Virus record (IMG/VR): IMGVR_UViG_3300002144_000160
Coordinates: 1-39,486 of that record
Length of the DNA stretch: 39,486 nucleotides
DNA from: a virus
Reading direction: 5' to 3' (one strand)
The notes beneath the pieces were generated by a model. That model was not told the origin of the DNA. It saw only the letters and a list, made by a program, of their open reading frames with translations, and made no database searches. Position 1 is the first letter of the stretch, and every line of letters begins with the position of its first letter. Shown here in pieces: positions 32,219-39,486 of the stretch. The position numbers and the translations under genes were made by a program.

Positions 32219-33301
32219 TTAGTTGTTAAACTTTTTAATTTTTAATTTTGATGAGTCCGCTCCAGAAACTGATTTCACTTTGTATGCTCCAAACTTGGCT
32301 CCGTCCATAGGCGCAGCTTGTCTTGCTCCCGTCGATGGGTTTTTAGATTTAGATAGGATATCTCTAGTTGCGTCGGCTTTACCCTGCTCGTAGAAATGAT
32401 TTGCCATTTTATCGGCATTTGCCCCAGCATATAATGCTTTGTGATACCCTGCGGTATCTGTAATCGTGCCGTCTTCTCCAAGAAACTTCCCTATGAAGTT
32501 ACTAATATCTGACTGCTTTTCCGCTATCTGTGATGGGTTTTGTACGCCGTATCTAAACTTTTTCTCACCTAAACTAAAATCGAAACCTTCGAAATTTTCA
32601 TTAAGTAATTCATTAGTCTTGGCTTTAAACTTTTCGTGGTTAGCGACGTTTCTTTCCTGGTCCTCTTTATATCGATTAAAAAAGTCCGATGCTTTAGCTT
32701 GGTCCTCAGTAAGCGTTGGCGAATTCAACTTGATTTCGTCGTAGTACTTATCCTTAGTCTCATTTAAAAACGTACGGGCTTTTGCAACCTCTTCTTTATA
32801 TGCGAGTTTTTTTCTACGGATATCTCGCTCCTCGTCTAGGTCTTCGTCAAACGCAAAGTTGTCCTCGATCATAAACTCGATTTCTTCTGCACTTAAGTGG
32901 GACTTAGTGTTTTTGTAATATTCTTTTACCAATACGTCACGGTCTACATCGTCGTAATTAGTATTTAATCGCATGTAATCCTGCATGGTTCCTCCGGTTT
33001 CACGCATAAAATCGACTAGCTTTGTAACGTTTTCCGGCAACTCTACGGCTGGCGCGACAGGCACAGCTGGCGCTACCGTTGGTTCAATAGGCTTATCGTC
33101 AACTATTTCTTTTATGATCCCGTCTTCTTCTGCTTCTTTTAAAAGCAAATCCTCAGCCGGTGCATCTTCTTTAGGTATTACTACTTTTGTTACATTACTT
33201 GGAACATCTATTAACGGCTCCTTGTTTTTAGCTGCTAACTGCTGCTCCGTAAGTTTTGGTCTACTTTTAATTTTAAAAGTCCCCTCTGTTTTTTCACTCA
33301 T
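32219..33301 (-). CDS. Putative capsid scaffolding protein
   Basis: A 360-residue, highly charged protein between portal and capsid. Residues 1-100 are disordered, with a Pro/Ala/Val run (PTVAPAVPVAPAVELPENV). The middle is a long acidic helical region (LSAEEIEFMIEDNFAFDEDL, then a Lys/Glu coiled coil), and the C-terminus is basic (SSKLKIKKFNN). This matches phage scaffolds, whose basic C-terminus binds the capsid subunit. No protease motif is present, so scaffold removal without cleavage, or by an unseen protease, is likely. The call is from composition and position. Confidence 0.72.
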   Translation of the reverse strand: MSEKTEGTFKIKSRPKLTEQQLAAKNKEPLIDVPSNVTKVVIPKEDAPAEDLLLKEAEEDGIIKEIVDDKPIEPTVAPAVPVAPAVELPENVTKLVDFMRETGGTMQDYMRLNTNYDDVDRDVLVKEYYKNTKSHLSAEEIEFMIEDNFAFDEDLDEERDIRRKKLAYKEEVAKARTFLNETKDKYYDEIKLNSPTLTEDQAKASDFFNRYKEDQERNVANHEKFKAKTNELLNENFEGFDFSLGEKKFRYGVQNPSQIAEKQSDISNFIGKFLGEDGTITDTAGYHKALYAGANADKMANHFYEQGKADATRDILSKSKNPSTGARQAAPMDGAKFGAYKVKSVSGADSSKLKIKKFNN

Positions 33302-33333
33302 GATATGATATTATATAATTATTAAATAGGTAC

Positions 33334-35745
33334 TTATTGCGGGTTGAATTGAGATAGATCAAATCCGCCTAGGTTATCATTGCCGGCAGACTCAAAGTCT
33401 TTTGGCAATCCCTGTGTTTGCCTTTGCTCTATTAGCTGGCTTTGTTGTGATCCTTCTTTTTCAATTCTTTTGTCTTTACGATCTTCTATTTGTGCGTCCT
33501 TAGCTTTTATTTCTTGAGCTTTCATCTGCGCAAGCTTTAAGTTGTATTGAAACTCAGTTGCCATTAACTCTTTTTTAATCTGCGCTTCGGCCTGCATTCT
33601 TTGCATTTCAAAGTTTGATTTAGCTTGTTCAACTGCTACCTTTTCAGCAGTCATTGCTTGTTGCTTTTGCACCTCAGCCATTGCAGCCCTTTCAGATGCT
33701 TCCGCATTTGCTTGAGCCTGTGCTTGTATATTTTGCTGAACCAGCGCTTGCTCTCTTTCCTGTTTCTTCTTACGCTTTAGCTTTAGCATTTGATTAGCTA
33801 GCTTAAGGTTTTTTATTTGATTAAGATCAATCGAATCTTCAATATCAATTTCTTTTGTTTGCAAGGCTATTTGTATATTTCTTTGCAATTCCGCTTTTTC
33901 CTCATCATCCGGCTCCATTTCTAAAAATATACCAAAGTCATGCAAATTAAGATTTTCAATCTCCTTTAAAGTTTCCACATTAAAAGTAGATACGCTATTC
34001 ATTAAAGAATTTTTAGTAAGAGGGAAGCTTAACACGTCAGCTATTTTAAGCGAAATATTTTCGCAGGTGCTCAATGTTAATTGTATACTTGCGTCCTGTA
34101 TGTGCTTAGTAGCAACATTAGAAGCGTTGGCTGCCATTTTTTGCAAGCCGACTAAGGCGTTGGGATCTGGCATAGCCCCGTCTCTGGCTTCATTTAATCC
34201 AGTAACGTCTCTAATCATCTGCATATTATAGTTGTATGCAGTAATTAAAGATTGTATTTTAGATATACCGGAAGAGCTTGATAATTCCTGTATAGGAACC
34301 TTACCTCTGTTCATATCTCCTTCCTGCGTCATTGATCTACCAACAACTGAACCTGTTTGGAAATACATGTTTAGTGCTTCTGCTGGATTATAATTTGTAC
34401 CGTTACCTAGATCAACCTCTGCTAAGCCATCAATATCTAAAAATATTCCATCAGGAACCATTCTAGATAGCACCTGCTGTATTTTTAAATGTGTTAATTG
34501 TATTACATCAGCAAACCCAATACACTTGCTTATAAGCGATTGTATCACTCCTTTGTACATTCTAGGCGCAGCTATAGAATAACTCATTTCCACCCTTGTA
34601 GTGTCAGCCATTGGGCGGGTCATGTTTTCGGCTAGCTTCCATTCTAACATCATGTCCGTGCCTACTATTTTGGCTCCTTGGTACAATACTTCAATTGATC
34701 TGGCTACTCTTTCAAAGTTGTCATTTGGAGGTGGATCAAATTCGTCTGTTTTTTCAATAGCTTTTTCAAGGCCATTGTCTGTTCTTTTTATTTTAAACAC
34801 CTGATCCGTATAGGTTTTGTACTCAAAGTATAATACCTGAACAGTATTATAGTCGTAGTTTTCAAAGCCTCGTATCATTCTACGGTTGCCTGGTGATTTT
34901 TGAATTCTTTCTAATTCTTCATCAGATATGTAAGGAAATTCTTTTTTAAGTTCAGGAATGGTTATAGATTTAACCTCGCCTACATAATATATGTCATCGA
35001 AGTTTGGATCTTCTGTATAAGACCATACGCAATAAGCCGGGTCCACGTAATCAACAACTATACCTTCTGCCGGGTTGAACGATGTTTTAGTTATACCTAT
35101 TCCGATATTAACTAAATCTTGATTTACCCTAGCTCTTGTCAGGTGATACTCGTTAGTCGCTAGCACAGTGTTAATAGCTTCTTCTTCCGCTATTTCTATG
35201 GCAGGCTTGTACTTAAGCTGCATGTGCAAATCCCTTTCTTCCATTGTTTCCGGAAGCTCCGCATCGGTCATTCCTGACTTACTTAGGTCCATAGGCAAAA
35301 CTGAGCTAGCTGCCGCTCTAATGTCTTTCGTATTCATGTCAAACAGCAAGTTTGCCGCGTAATCCGTCCTAGCTTTTAGCGACTCCGGATCCTGAGAATA
35401 AGCTGATATGTCATATTGCTTTTGGGTAATACCATTAGCAACAATATTTGAGAACTTTGATAGTATAGGTACTGGTTTCCAATCTAAATTCAAATAAGAT
35501 AAATCGCCATTGATAGCTAATTCATCTTTATATTTTTGAACGCTTTGTTCTCCCCTGGCGTATAACCTTAGGTTATGAAAGTTATTCCAGTTAGTTAGAT
35601 ATCTATTTGAACCCGCTCCCCCATAATTAAACCACTCTTGCTCAATAGCACGAGAAACCTGTAATCCGTATTCTAGCGTTGCTTTTTCAGCATCACTTAC
35701 TACCTGATCAGGAAATGGACTATTAGTATTTGTACTTACATTCAT
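33334..35745 (-). CDS. Portal protein
   Basis: An 803-residue protein directly after TerL (stop and start abut). The N-terminal part has LRLYARGEQSVQKYKDEL and NLDWKPVPILSKF (about 60-100), which I associate with portals of crAss-like and related phages. The core continues through beta-rich wing segments. Residues about 640-780 form a long Gln/Ala/Lys coiled coil, expected for the barrel or crown. It would form the dodecameric ring through which DNA is packaged and ejected. Length fits the large portals of this group (about 700-850). Confidence 0.85.
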   Translation of the reverse strand: MNVSTNTNSPFPDQVVSDAEKATLEYGLQVSRAIEQEWFNYGGAGSNRYLTNWNNFHNLRLYARGEQSVQKYKDELAINGDLSYLNLDWKPVPILSKFSNIVANGITQKQYDISAYSQDPESLKARTDYAANLLFDMNTKDIRAAASSVLPMDLSKSGMTDAELPETMEERDLHMQLKYKPAIEIAEEEAINTVLATNEYHLTRARVNQDLVNIGIGITKTSFNPAEGIVVDYVDPAYCVWSYTEDPNFDDIYYVGEVKSITIPELKKEFPYISDEELERIQKSPGNRRMIRGFENYDYNTVQVLYFEYKTYTDQVFKIKRTDNGLEKAIEKTDEFDPPPNDNFERVARSIEVLYQGAKIVGTDMMLEWKLAENMTRPMADTTRVEMSYSIAAPRMYKGVIQSLISKCIGFADVIQLTHLKIQQVLSRMVPDGIFLDIDGLAEVDLGNGTNYNPAEALNMYFQTGSVVGRSMTQEGDMNRGKVPIQELSSSSGISKIQSLITAYNYNMQMIRDVTGLNEARDGAMPDPNALVGLQKMAANASNVATKHIQDASIQLTLSTCENISLKIADVLSFPLTKNSLMNSVSTFNVETLKEIENLNLHDFGIFLEMEPDDEEKAELQRNIQIALQTKEIDIEDSIDLNQIKNLKLANQMLKLKRKKKQEREQALVQQNIQAQAQANAEASERAAMAEVQKQQAMTAEKVAVEQAKSNFEMQRMQAEAQIKKELMATEFQYNLKLAQMKAQEIKAKDAQIEDRKDKRIEKEGSQQSQLIEQRQTQGLPKDFESAGNDNLGGFDLSQFNPQ

Positions 35746-37959
35746 CTATTGCATTATTTTTGAGGTGGTTCCTTTATTGTCGTATTTCTTAAACCCTAAA
35801 GAATATTTCTTTGTTGTTATAGCTCCTTTAGGACTATATCTATGTTTGTTGCATGCCATCAAAGCTAAGCCGGAGCTTATTGATGCATCATGCTTTGTTC
35901 TGTTGTTTATATCAAACTTGGCCCAGTCTTCTAATGTTCTTTGTAAATAAACATCACCGTACCCTTCTTTTGTTTGACCAACAAAGTCTTCTATATAAGT
36001 TTCAATTGCCGAAGCGTGTGCTTGTTTAATATCTTCACTTGAGTTAGGTATACCACCTACCTCTCGTTCTGACACAGATAACTTATTGTAAGATCTATCT
36101 GGTCTATTAATACTAAAACCTCTGTATCCTCGACGCTTTAAGTAATAAAGCAATCTAGGCTTGTTATTTTCACATAATATTGGCATTCCGTAAAACACCA
36201 TAGCCATAAGCACATCTTCAAAAAACATTTCAGCGGTTGATGGCCTAGCTATATATTCTAAAAAGAAATGATTAGGAGGTGCGTCTTCCATTGAAAACTT
36301 AGTTAATCCATGAAGCGCTCCGTTAGAACCTCCACCACCAACAACACCACTAATATCGTAACTGTCACAACCAAAAGCTCCAATATGTTCGTTTCCAGGG
36401 TACTTGATACCATTCTTTATTATTATGTTATTCTGTTGTTCTTGATTAGGAACCCAAGTAATCCAAAATCTACCATCTTTGTTCGGGTAGAACATTACTT
36501 TTGTGTCTTTAATACCGCGTTCCCATTGAAAGTTTCCTTTCGTAACCATTGTATTGTTTTTTAACTCGTCGTTATAATCTATCTGTTGATAGATCTTAGT
36601 TAAGTTAAATAACGATTGCTTAGACTCATCTCTAAAAGCGTGTTGTTCTGTTCTTGGAAATTGGCGATAGTATTCGTTCAACGCATCCGGGTCGTCTTTT
36701 AACCCTTCAACTTCATTTTCCCAATGATCAATGACGCCCTCATCAATAATGTCACCTTGAGGACCAAGAATATCTTTCTTAGGTGCGTCAAAAACCGGCC
36801 AACCGTGTTCATCAATGAATCCTTCATAGTTCCACTCCATCGGTATAAAAAGCTTATACAACCCGCTTTTTGTTTGCCCATTCTTATTTCTTTTTGTAAC
36901 GTCTGAATCGTTATATAATTTTTTAAAGTTTTTACCTCCCTTGTCTAATGCATTTGAGGTTGATCCCATCATACACTTACCGATAATGCGACTACCTAAT
37001 CTTAAGCAAGTTTTTGTAACTCGCCAGTTGTTAAGTATGTTAGTAGGTCTTTCCCACTTACCGCTTTCGTCGTGTACTAATAGCTTTAGTTTTTCTCCAT
37101 CGTAAGAGTTGTCCCCGGTGTTTTTCCAGTCGATCGTTGTGTCGAGACCTGTAATTTCCTGAAGTTTCTCGTTTGAATCAAGTTTCCTCCTTGTAAGCTT
37201 TGAGGCTGGTACTCTGTACGCAAGCTCTGTTTTCGGGCGGTCCATTCCGTCCTGTATTGGTTTAAAGAAGAATGGATAGTTAACCGATATCGGAACAACT
37301 TTGTCTGTAAACAGCTTCTTTGCATCGGGTCCAGACTTGGACAGTATGCCAAATCTAGCATCCGTAGATATTGTGCCTTGGTTAACGGTCTCTCCTGAGG
37401 CCATAAAAGAAAAGCCCGATCTTCTGTTCTTAAGGTAGCACATGCCATAGCTTCGTCTGTCTGCTTTGCAAGCTTCCCAAAAAATGTAGAACAATCTGTT
37501 TGATTCTCTAAAGTCGGGGTGCCCAACGTCAATCTTGGACCACTGCAGGTACATGTAATGAGTACCAGTAATATAAGCAGGCTGGTCTTTGTTAATAAAC
37601 CAAAAACCTTCTTCACGCCGGTTAAACTCTGTGTCAATATATCCATACCACTTTTCTTTAAATGCAGTTGGATACTTTTCCCAATCCGCTTCGCTTTTAA
37701 TTTTACTTAATTCTTTTGGGTATTCTTTTGGTGCCCACTTATTGATTCCTTTACTAAGTTTATCCTCTAGCAAAGGCAATGCGATATGCAAATCACCAAT
37801 AACATATATATCTCCTATCTTACCTGTTCTACTTATTACAACAAGATCGTATTCTTTGTCGTAACCATACTCCCATTTAGCGTAGCGATTCTTTTTCTTA
37901 ATTGCTTGGGGCTTAATGTAGTCTTTGGCTATCCGGTATAATGCCTGTTGATATGCCAT
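35746..37959 (-). CDS. terL: Terminase large subunit (TerL)
   Basis: A 737-residue packaging motor. The ATPase part has a divergent Walker A, LKNRRSGFSFMASG (about 176-189), a Walker B LLVHDES (292-298) with the catalytic Glu, and a coupling motif GSTSN soon after. The nuclease part (RNase H fold) begins at FGCDSYDISG (acidic residues about 531-535) and includes HDASISSGLALM near 690-700. The P-loop lacks the usual GK[S/T]; an Arg-Ser-Gly stretch stands in its place, as in several phage terminases. The start overlaps the stop of the 90-residue upstream gene by one base (TAATG). TerL docks on the portal encoded next. Confidence 0.93.
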   Translation of the reverse strand: MAYQQALYRIAKDYIKPQAIKKKNRYAKWEYGYDKEYDLVVISRTGKIGDIYVIGDLHIALPLLEDKLSKGINKWAPKEYPKELSKIKSEADWEKYPTAFKEKWYGYIDTEFNRREEGFWFINKDQPAYITGTHYMYLQWSKIDVGHPDFRESNRLFYIFWEACKADRRSYGMCYLKNRRSGFSFMASGETVNQGTISTDARFGILSKSGPDAKKLFTDKVVPISVNYPFFFKPIQDGMDRPKTELAYRVPASKLTRRKLDSNEKLQEITGLDTTIDWKNTGDNSYDGEKLKLLVHDESGKWERPTNILNNWRVTKTCLRLGSRIIGKCMMGSTSNALDKGGKNFKKLYNDSDVTKRNKNGQTKSGLYKLFIPMEWNYEGFIDEHGWPVFDAPKKDILGPQGDIIDEGVIDHWENEVEGLKDDPDALNEYYRQFPRTEQHAFRDESKQSLFNLTKIYQQIDYNDELKNNTMVTKGNFQWERGIKDTKVMFYPNKDGRFWITWVPNQEQQNNIIIKNGIKYPGNEHIGAFGCDSYDISGVVGGGGSNGALHGLTKFSMEDAPPNHFFLEYIARPSTAEMFFEDVLMAMVFYGMPILCENNKPRLLYYLKRRGYRGFSINRPDRSYNKLSVSEREVGGIPNSSEDIKQAHASAIETYIEDFVGQTKEGYGDVYLQRTLEDWAKFDINNRTKHDASISSGLALMACNKHRYSPKGAITTKKYSLGFKKYDNKGTTSKIMQ

Positions 37960-38231
37960 TATTTAGACCTTGATTCTGCAAACCCTTTAAAAGCGGGTTT
38001 AGTTGAAGCACTTGACGATTCGTTTATCATACTTTCCTCCTCTTGAATTCTTGTAAGAATTTCAAAGGCATCAAATATACATAACTTTTTAGTAGCGGCA
38101 GCATTTTTAAGTCTGTCAGCTGAGATATCCTCTTCTGAGTCAACGATCTTTTCTTTTGCTACCTTTACTAATTCTTCAATCGCTATTCGCCCAGCGGCTA
38201 TTATATTCTTCTTCGTTTCTATCGAGTCCAT
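37959..38231 (-). CDS. Small helical protein before TerL, small terminase candidate
   Basis: A 90-residue, all-helical, charged protein (IAAGRIAIEELVKVAKEKI, then DRLKNAAATKKLCIFDAFEIL) with a Ser/Lys-rich tail. Position immediately before TerL, with a one-base overlap, is the usual place of the small terminase subunit that recognises DNA. It is short for TerS, and no clear helix-turn-helix could be identified. Its start lies 56 bases inside the GroES-like gene; only one upstream-most ATG gives the conserved-looking N-terminus MDSIETKKN. The TerS role is inferred from position alone. Confidence 0.65.
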   Translation of the reverse strand: MDSIETKKNIIAAGRIAIEELVKVAKEKIVDSEEDISADRLKNAAATKKLCIFDAFEILTRIQEEESMINESSSASTKPAFKGFAESRSK

Positions 38232-38781
38232 ACTTTATAACAATATCATTTGATTTCATACAATACATAATTTGATTGTCTACAACAAATTCCCATTCGC
38301 TATTTGGTGTGAACCCAACTATGTCTCCTGGATTGATTCCAGACTCCTCTAAGGAGCTATTACCTATTTTAAGTATACCAATAAGATCAGCTACTTTATC
38401 TGTGCTTAAAAAGTCTTTATTCTTGACAGGTGCGACAAAGCATCTATCTCCGAATGATTTCCAAGTGTCTGTCCTTTTATACAAGTACACTTGATCAACC
38501 GCGCAAAAAAATAAGTCGTCTTTTAAGAAAGACCTACTGTTCTTTTTGATTCCTTTCATGTCGTAAAATACCCTGAACACATTATGGTGTACAATAATTA
38601 AATCACCCTTTCTTATAGGTGTTGCGAATGCAACTGGCGTTTCAACTACCTCAGCAATATTGTTAACATGCTTAAAGCTTTCTATAGAGCTATTTGTTAT
38701 AAGGGTATGCTCCCCAACCTTTACCTCGTTATCATACCTTTTGCCTACCGGCTTTATGATAAAGTCATATACACTCCGCAT
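38176..38781 (-). CDS. GroES-like co-chaperonin (Cpn10 fold) candidate
   Basis: A 201-residue protein. The N-terminal half has EVVETP, then PIRKGDLIIVHHNVFRVFYD, the GroES core strand with its turn. The C-terminal part NPGDIVGFTPNSEWEFVVDN followed by YCMKSNDIVIKYG matches the end of GroES (GDxVxF ... DG ... MxxxDIxxI). The middle holds an insertion (about 75-140) where GroES has only the mobile loop and roof, making it twice the length of bacterial GroES. T4 gp31 is a precedent for a phage co-chaperonin needed for capsid folding. A position just before terminase and capsid genes fits. A capsid-related beta-barrel protein is the alternative. Confidence 0.65.
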   Translation of the reverse strand: MRSVYDFIIKPVGKRYDNEVKVGEHTLITNSSIESFKHVNNIAEVVETPVAFATPIRKGDLIIVHHNVFRVFYDMKGIKKNSRSFLKDDLFFCAVDQVYLYKRTDTWKSFGDRCFVAPVKNKDFLSTDKVADLIGILKIGNSSLEESGINPGDIVGFTPNSEWEFVVDNQIMYCMKSNDIVIKYGLDRNEEEYNSRWANSD

Positions 38782-39008
38782 TAATATTCTAAGTCATATT
38801 CAACGGATATTGCCATGTTTGAATTGAATTTCTTCCATGGCATTATCTCGTCTACTTTTTTTATAAATATATTATAAGAATTATCAGACTTTTCAAATAG
38901 TATGTGAGAGATTTCGTGACCGCCGTAAACTGTCTGTTTAACAGAGTAATGCATTGCTTCGTTTTTATAGTCAGCCCCGATACTAATCTTTCTTATAATA
39001 CTATCCAT
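38781..39008 (-). CDS. Hypothetical protein
   Basis: A 75-residue protein whose stop shares one base with the GroES-like start (TAATG). It contains alternating strands (HYSVKQTVYGGHEISHILFE, then SYNIFIKKVDEIMPWKKF) and an acidic, tyrosine-rich end. It has no known motif. It lies in a tightly coupled run upstream of the terminase genes, so it is probably expressed with them. Confidence 0.65.
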   Translation of the reverse strand: MDSIIRKISIGADYKNEAMHYSVKQTVYGGHEISHILFEKSDNSYNIFIKKVDEIMPWKKFNSNMAISVEYDLEY

Positions 39009-39012
39009 AATA

Positions 39013-39285
39013 TTACTCTACAACAGCTTCCGGTACAATCTCTTCGAAAGTTCCATCTACAAGGTTAATATTAATTGGCCCGTACTTAGCTTCAATATCT
39101 TTTTTAGTCTCGTCCATTTCTTTTTCAAGAAGGTTAACGTGATAGATAGCTTTTGCTTTTTGAACCTCTAGTACTCCGATGTTTGCTAAATAAGATTGCA
39201 ATTCTCCTTGTACTTTTTTAACGTTTGCTAATTCTTCTGCTGTAATAGCGTTTACTTTTAATTTCATTTTTTTTACTTTACTCAT
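39013..39285 (-). CDS. Small coiled-coil protein
   Basis: A 90-residue helical protein: a basic start (MSKVKKMKLKVNAIT), a coiled coil (about 17-70) with heptad-like Leu/Val spacing, then an acidic end (FEEIVPEAVVE). It resembles small assembly or regulatory proteins found near phage packaging genes, but no family can be named. The leader AATTAAATTAAATCAAA has no Shine-Dalgarno. It precedes the 75-residue gene by 4 bases. Confidence 0.65.
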   Translation of the reverse strand: MSKVKKMKLKVNAITAEELANVKKVQGELQSYLANIGVLEVQKAKAIYHVNLLEKEMDETKKDIEAKYGPININLVDGTFEEIVPEAVVE

Positions 39286-39316
39286 TTTGATTTAATTTAA
39301 TTGTTAATTTATATTA

Positions 39317-39486
39317 TTACTTGCCTTTGACAGCATTGACCCCTTTAACAGGCACTGCTTCAAACTCGCCCCCTCCTTTAATAGGCTCCCCTTTAATAGG
39401 CTCCCCTTTAATAGGCTCCCCTTTAATAGGTCCCTCCGGATCTATTGGCTTTACAGGACCGCTTCCAACTAGCTGTGCTCTTATGG
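39317..39486 (-). CDS. C-terminal end of a protein with PIKGE repeats (partial)
   Basis: An open frame enters from the right edge and stops with TAA at 39317-39319, giving about 55 residues. The sequence is Pro/Gly/Lys-rich with PIKGE repeated three times plus a partial copy, then VPVKGVNAVKGK. The repeat is also visible in the DNA as 15-base units. It is probably a disordered tail of a protein encoded upstream of the packaging genes. Nothing indicates its function. Confidence 0.6.
   Translation of the reverse strand, partial: IRAQLVGSGPVKPIDPEGPIKGEPIKGEPIKGEPIKGGGEFEAVPVKGVNAVKGK
39377..39430. repeat. 15-bp tandem repeat, 3.6 copies
   Basis: The unit TTTAATAGGCTCCCC is repeated perfectly at 39377-39391, 39392-39406 and 39407-39421, followed by the partial unit TTTAATAGG to 39430. 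It lies in frame inside the partial gene and encodes the PIKGE peptide repeat, so it expands or contracts without a frameshift. Confidence 0.95.

Noticed and set aside
37086-37646. 186-residue open frame on the same strand inside terL
   Set aside because: It lies entirely within terL in another frame and has the low-complexity Ser/Thr/Arg/Leu composition expected of a shifted frame, while terL carries all known motifs.
39377-39430. CRISPR-like repeats
   Set aside because: The units are contiguous without spacers, only 15 bases long and in frame with a coding region.

Overview
The window looks like part of a tailed phage (podovirus-type) genome that infects a member of the Bacteroidetes, probably marine. 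The DNA is AT-rich. No start codon I checked has a Shine-Dalgarno sequence; starts are preceded by A/T-rich leaders such as TAAATT or AATTAA, which is typical of Bacteroidetes. Genes are packed almost without gaps, and no gene-free stretch exceeds about 100 bases. I saw no tRNA, CRISPR array, insertion sequence or integrase. No DNA polymerase, RNA polymerase or endolysin could be recognised. Genes are cut at both window ends, so the genome continues on both sides.

Layout. Positions 1-7073 are on the + strand and hold replication and nucleotide metabolism: the end of an unknown gene, an SSB-like protein with an acidic DDGLPF tip, a tiny CxxC protein, a T7 gp4/Twinkle-like primase-helicase, two small genes, a thymidylate synthase family enzyme, a GIY-YIG-like/MazG fusion, a PD-(D/E)XK nuclease, two 51-residue proteins and an adenosylcobalamin-dependent (class II) ribonucleotide reductase. 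A symmetrical terminator at 7081-7114 ends this unit. It also ends the opposing unit, which covers 39486 down to 7155 on the - strand and carries virion genes in late-operon order: small genes, a GroES-like protein, a possible small terminase, TerL, portal, scaffold-like protein, major capsid protein, a conserved head-associated protein, two adaptor/ring-like proteins, two tail nozzle-like proteins, a cupin, three ejection-protein candidates and a small membrane protein. The terminase, portal, ring and nozzle proteins resemble those I know from crAss-like and related Bacteroidetes podoviruses; this is from memory and was not searched.

Two things stand out. (1) The thymidylate synthase homologue has Asp at the position of E. 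coli Asn177, the residue that selects dUMP over dCMP. It is flanked by two MazG-type pyrophosphohydrolase-like genes and followed by an RNR, so the block could be a dCTP-to-modified-dCMP pathway for cytosine modification in phage DNA. (2) A single 10.8-kb gene encodes a 3606-residue protein at the position of the T7 gp16-type ejection protein. It carries an HExxH peptidase motif, a complete set of HAD-phosphatase motifs, membrane-active segments, C-terminal repeats and four copies of a [K/R]-Y-S motif near domain boundaries that could be processing sites.
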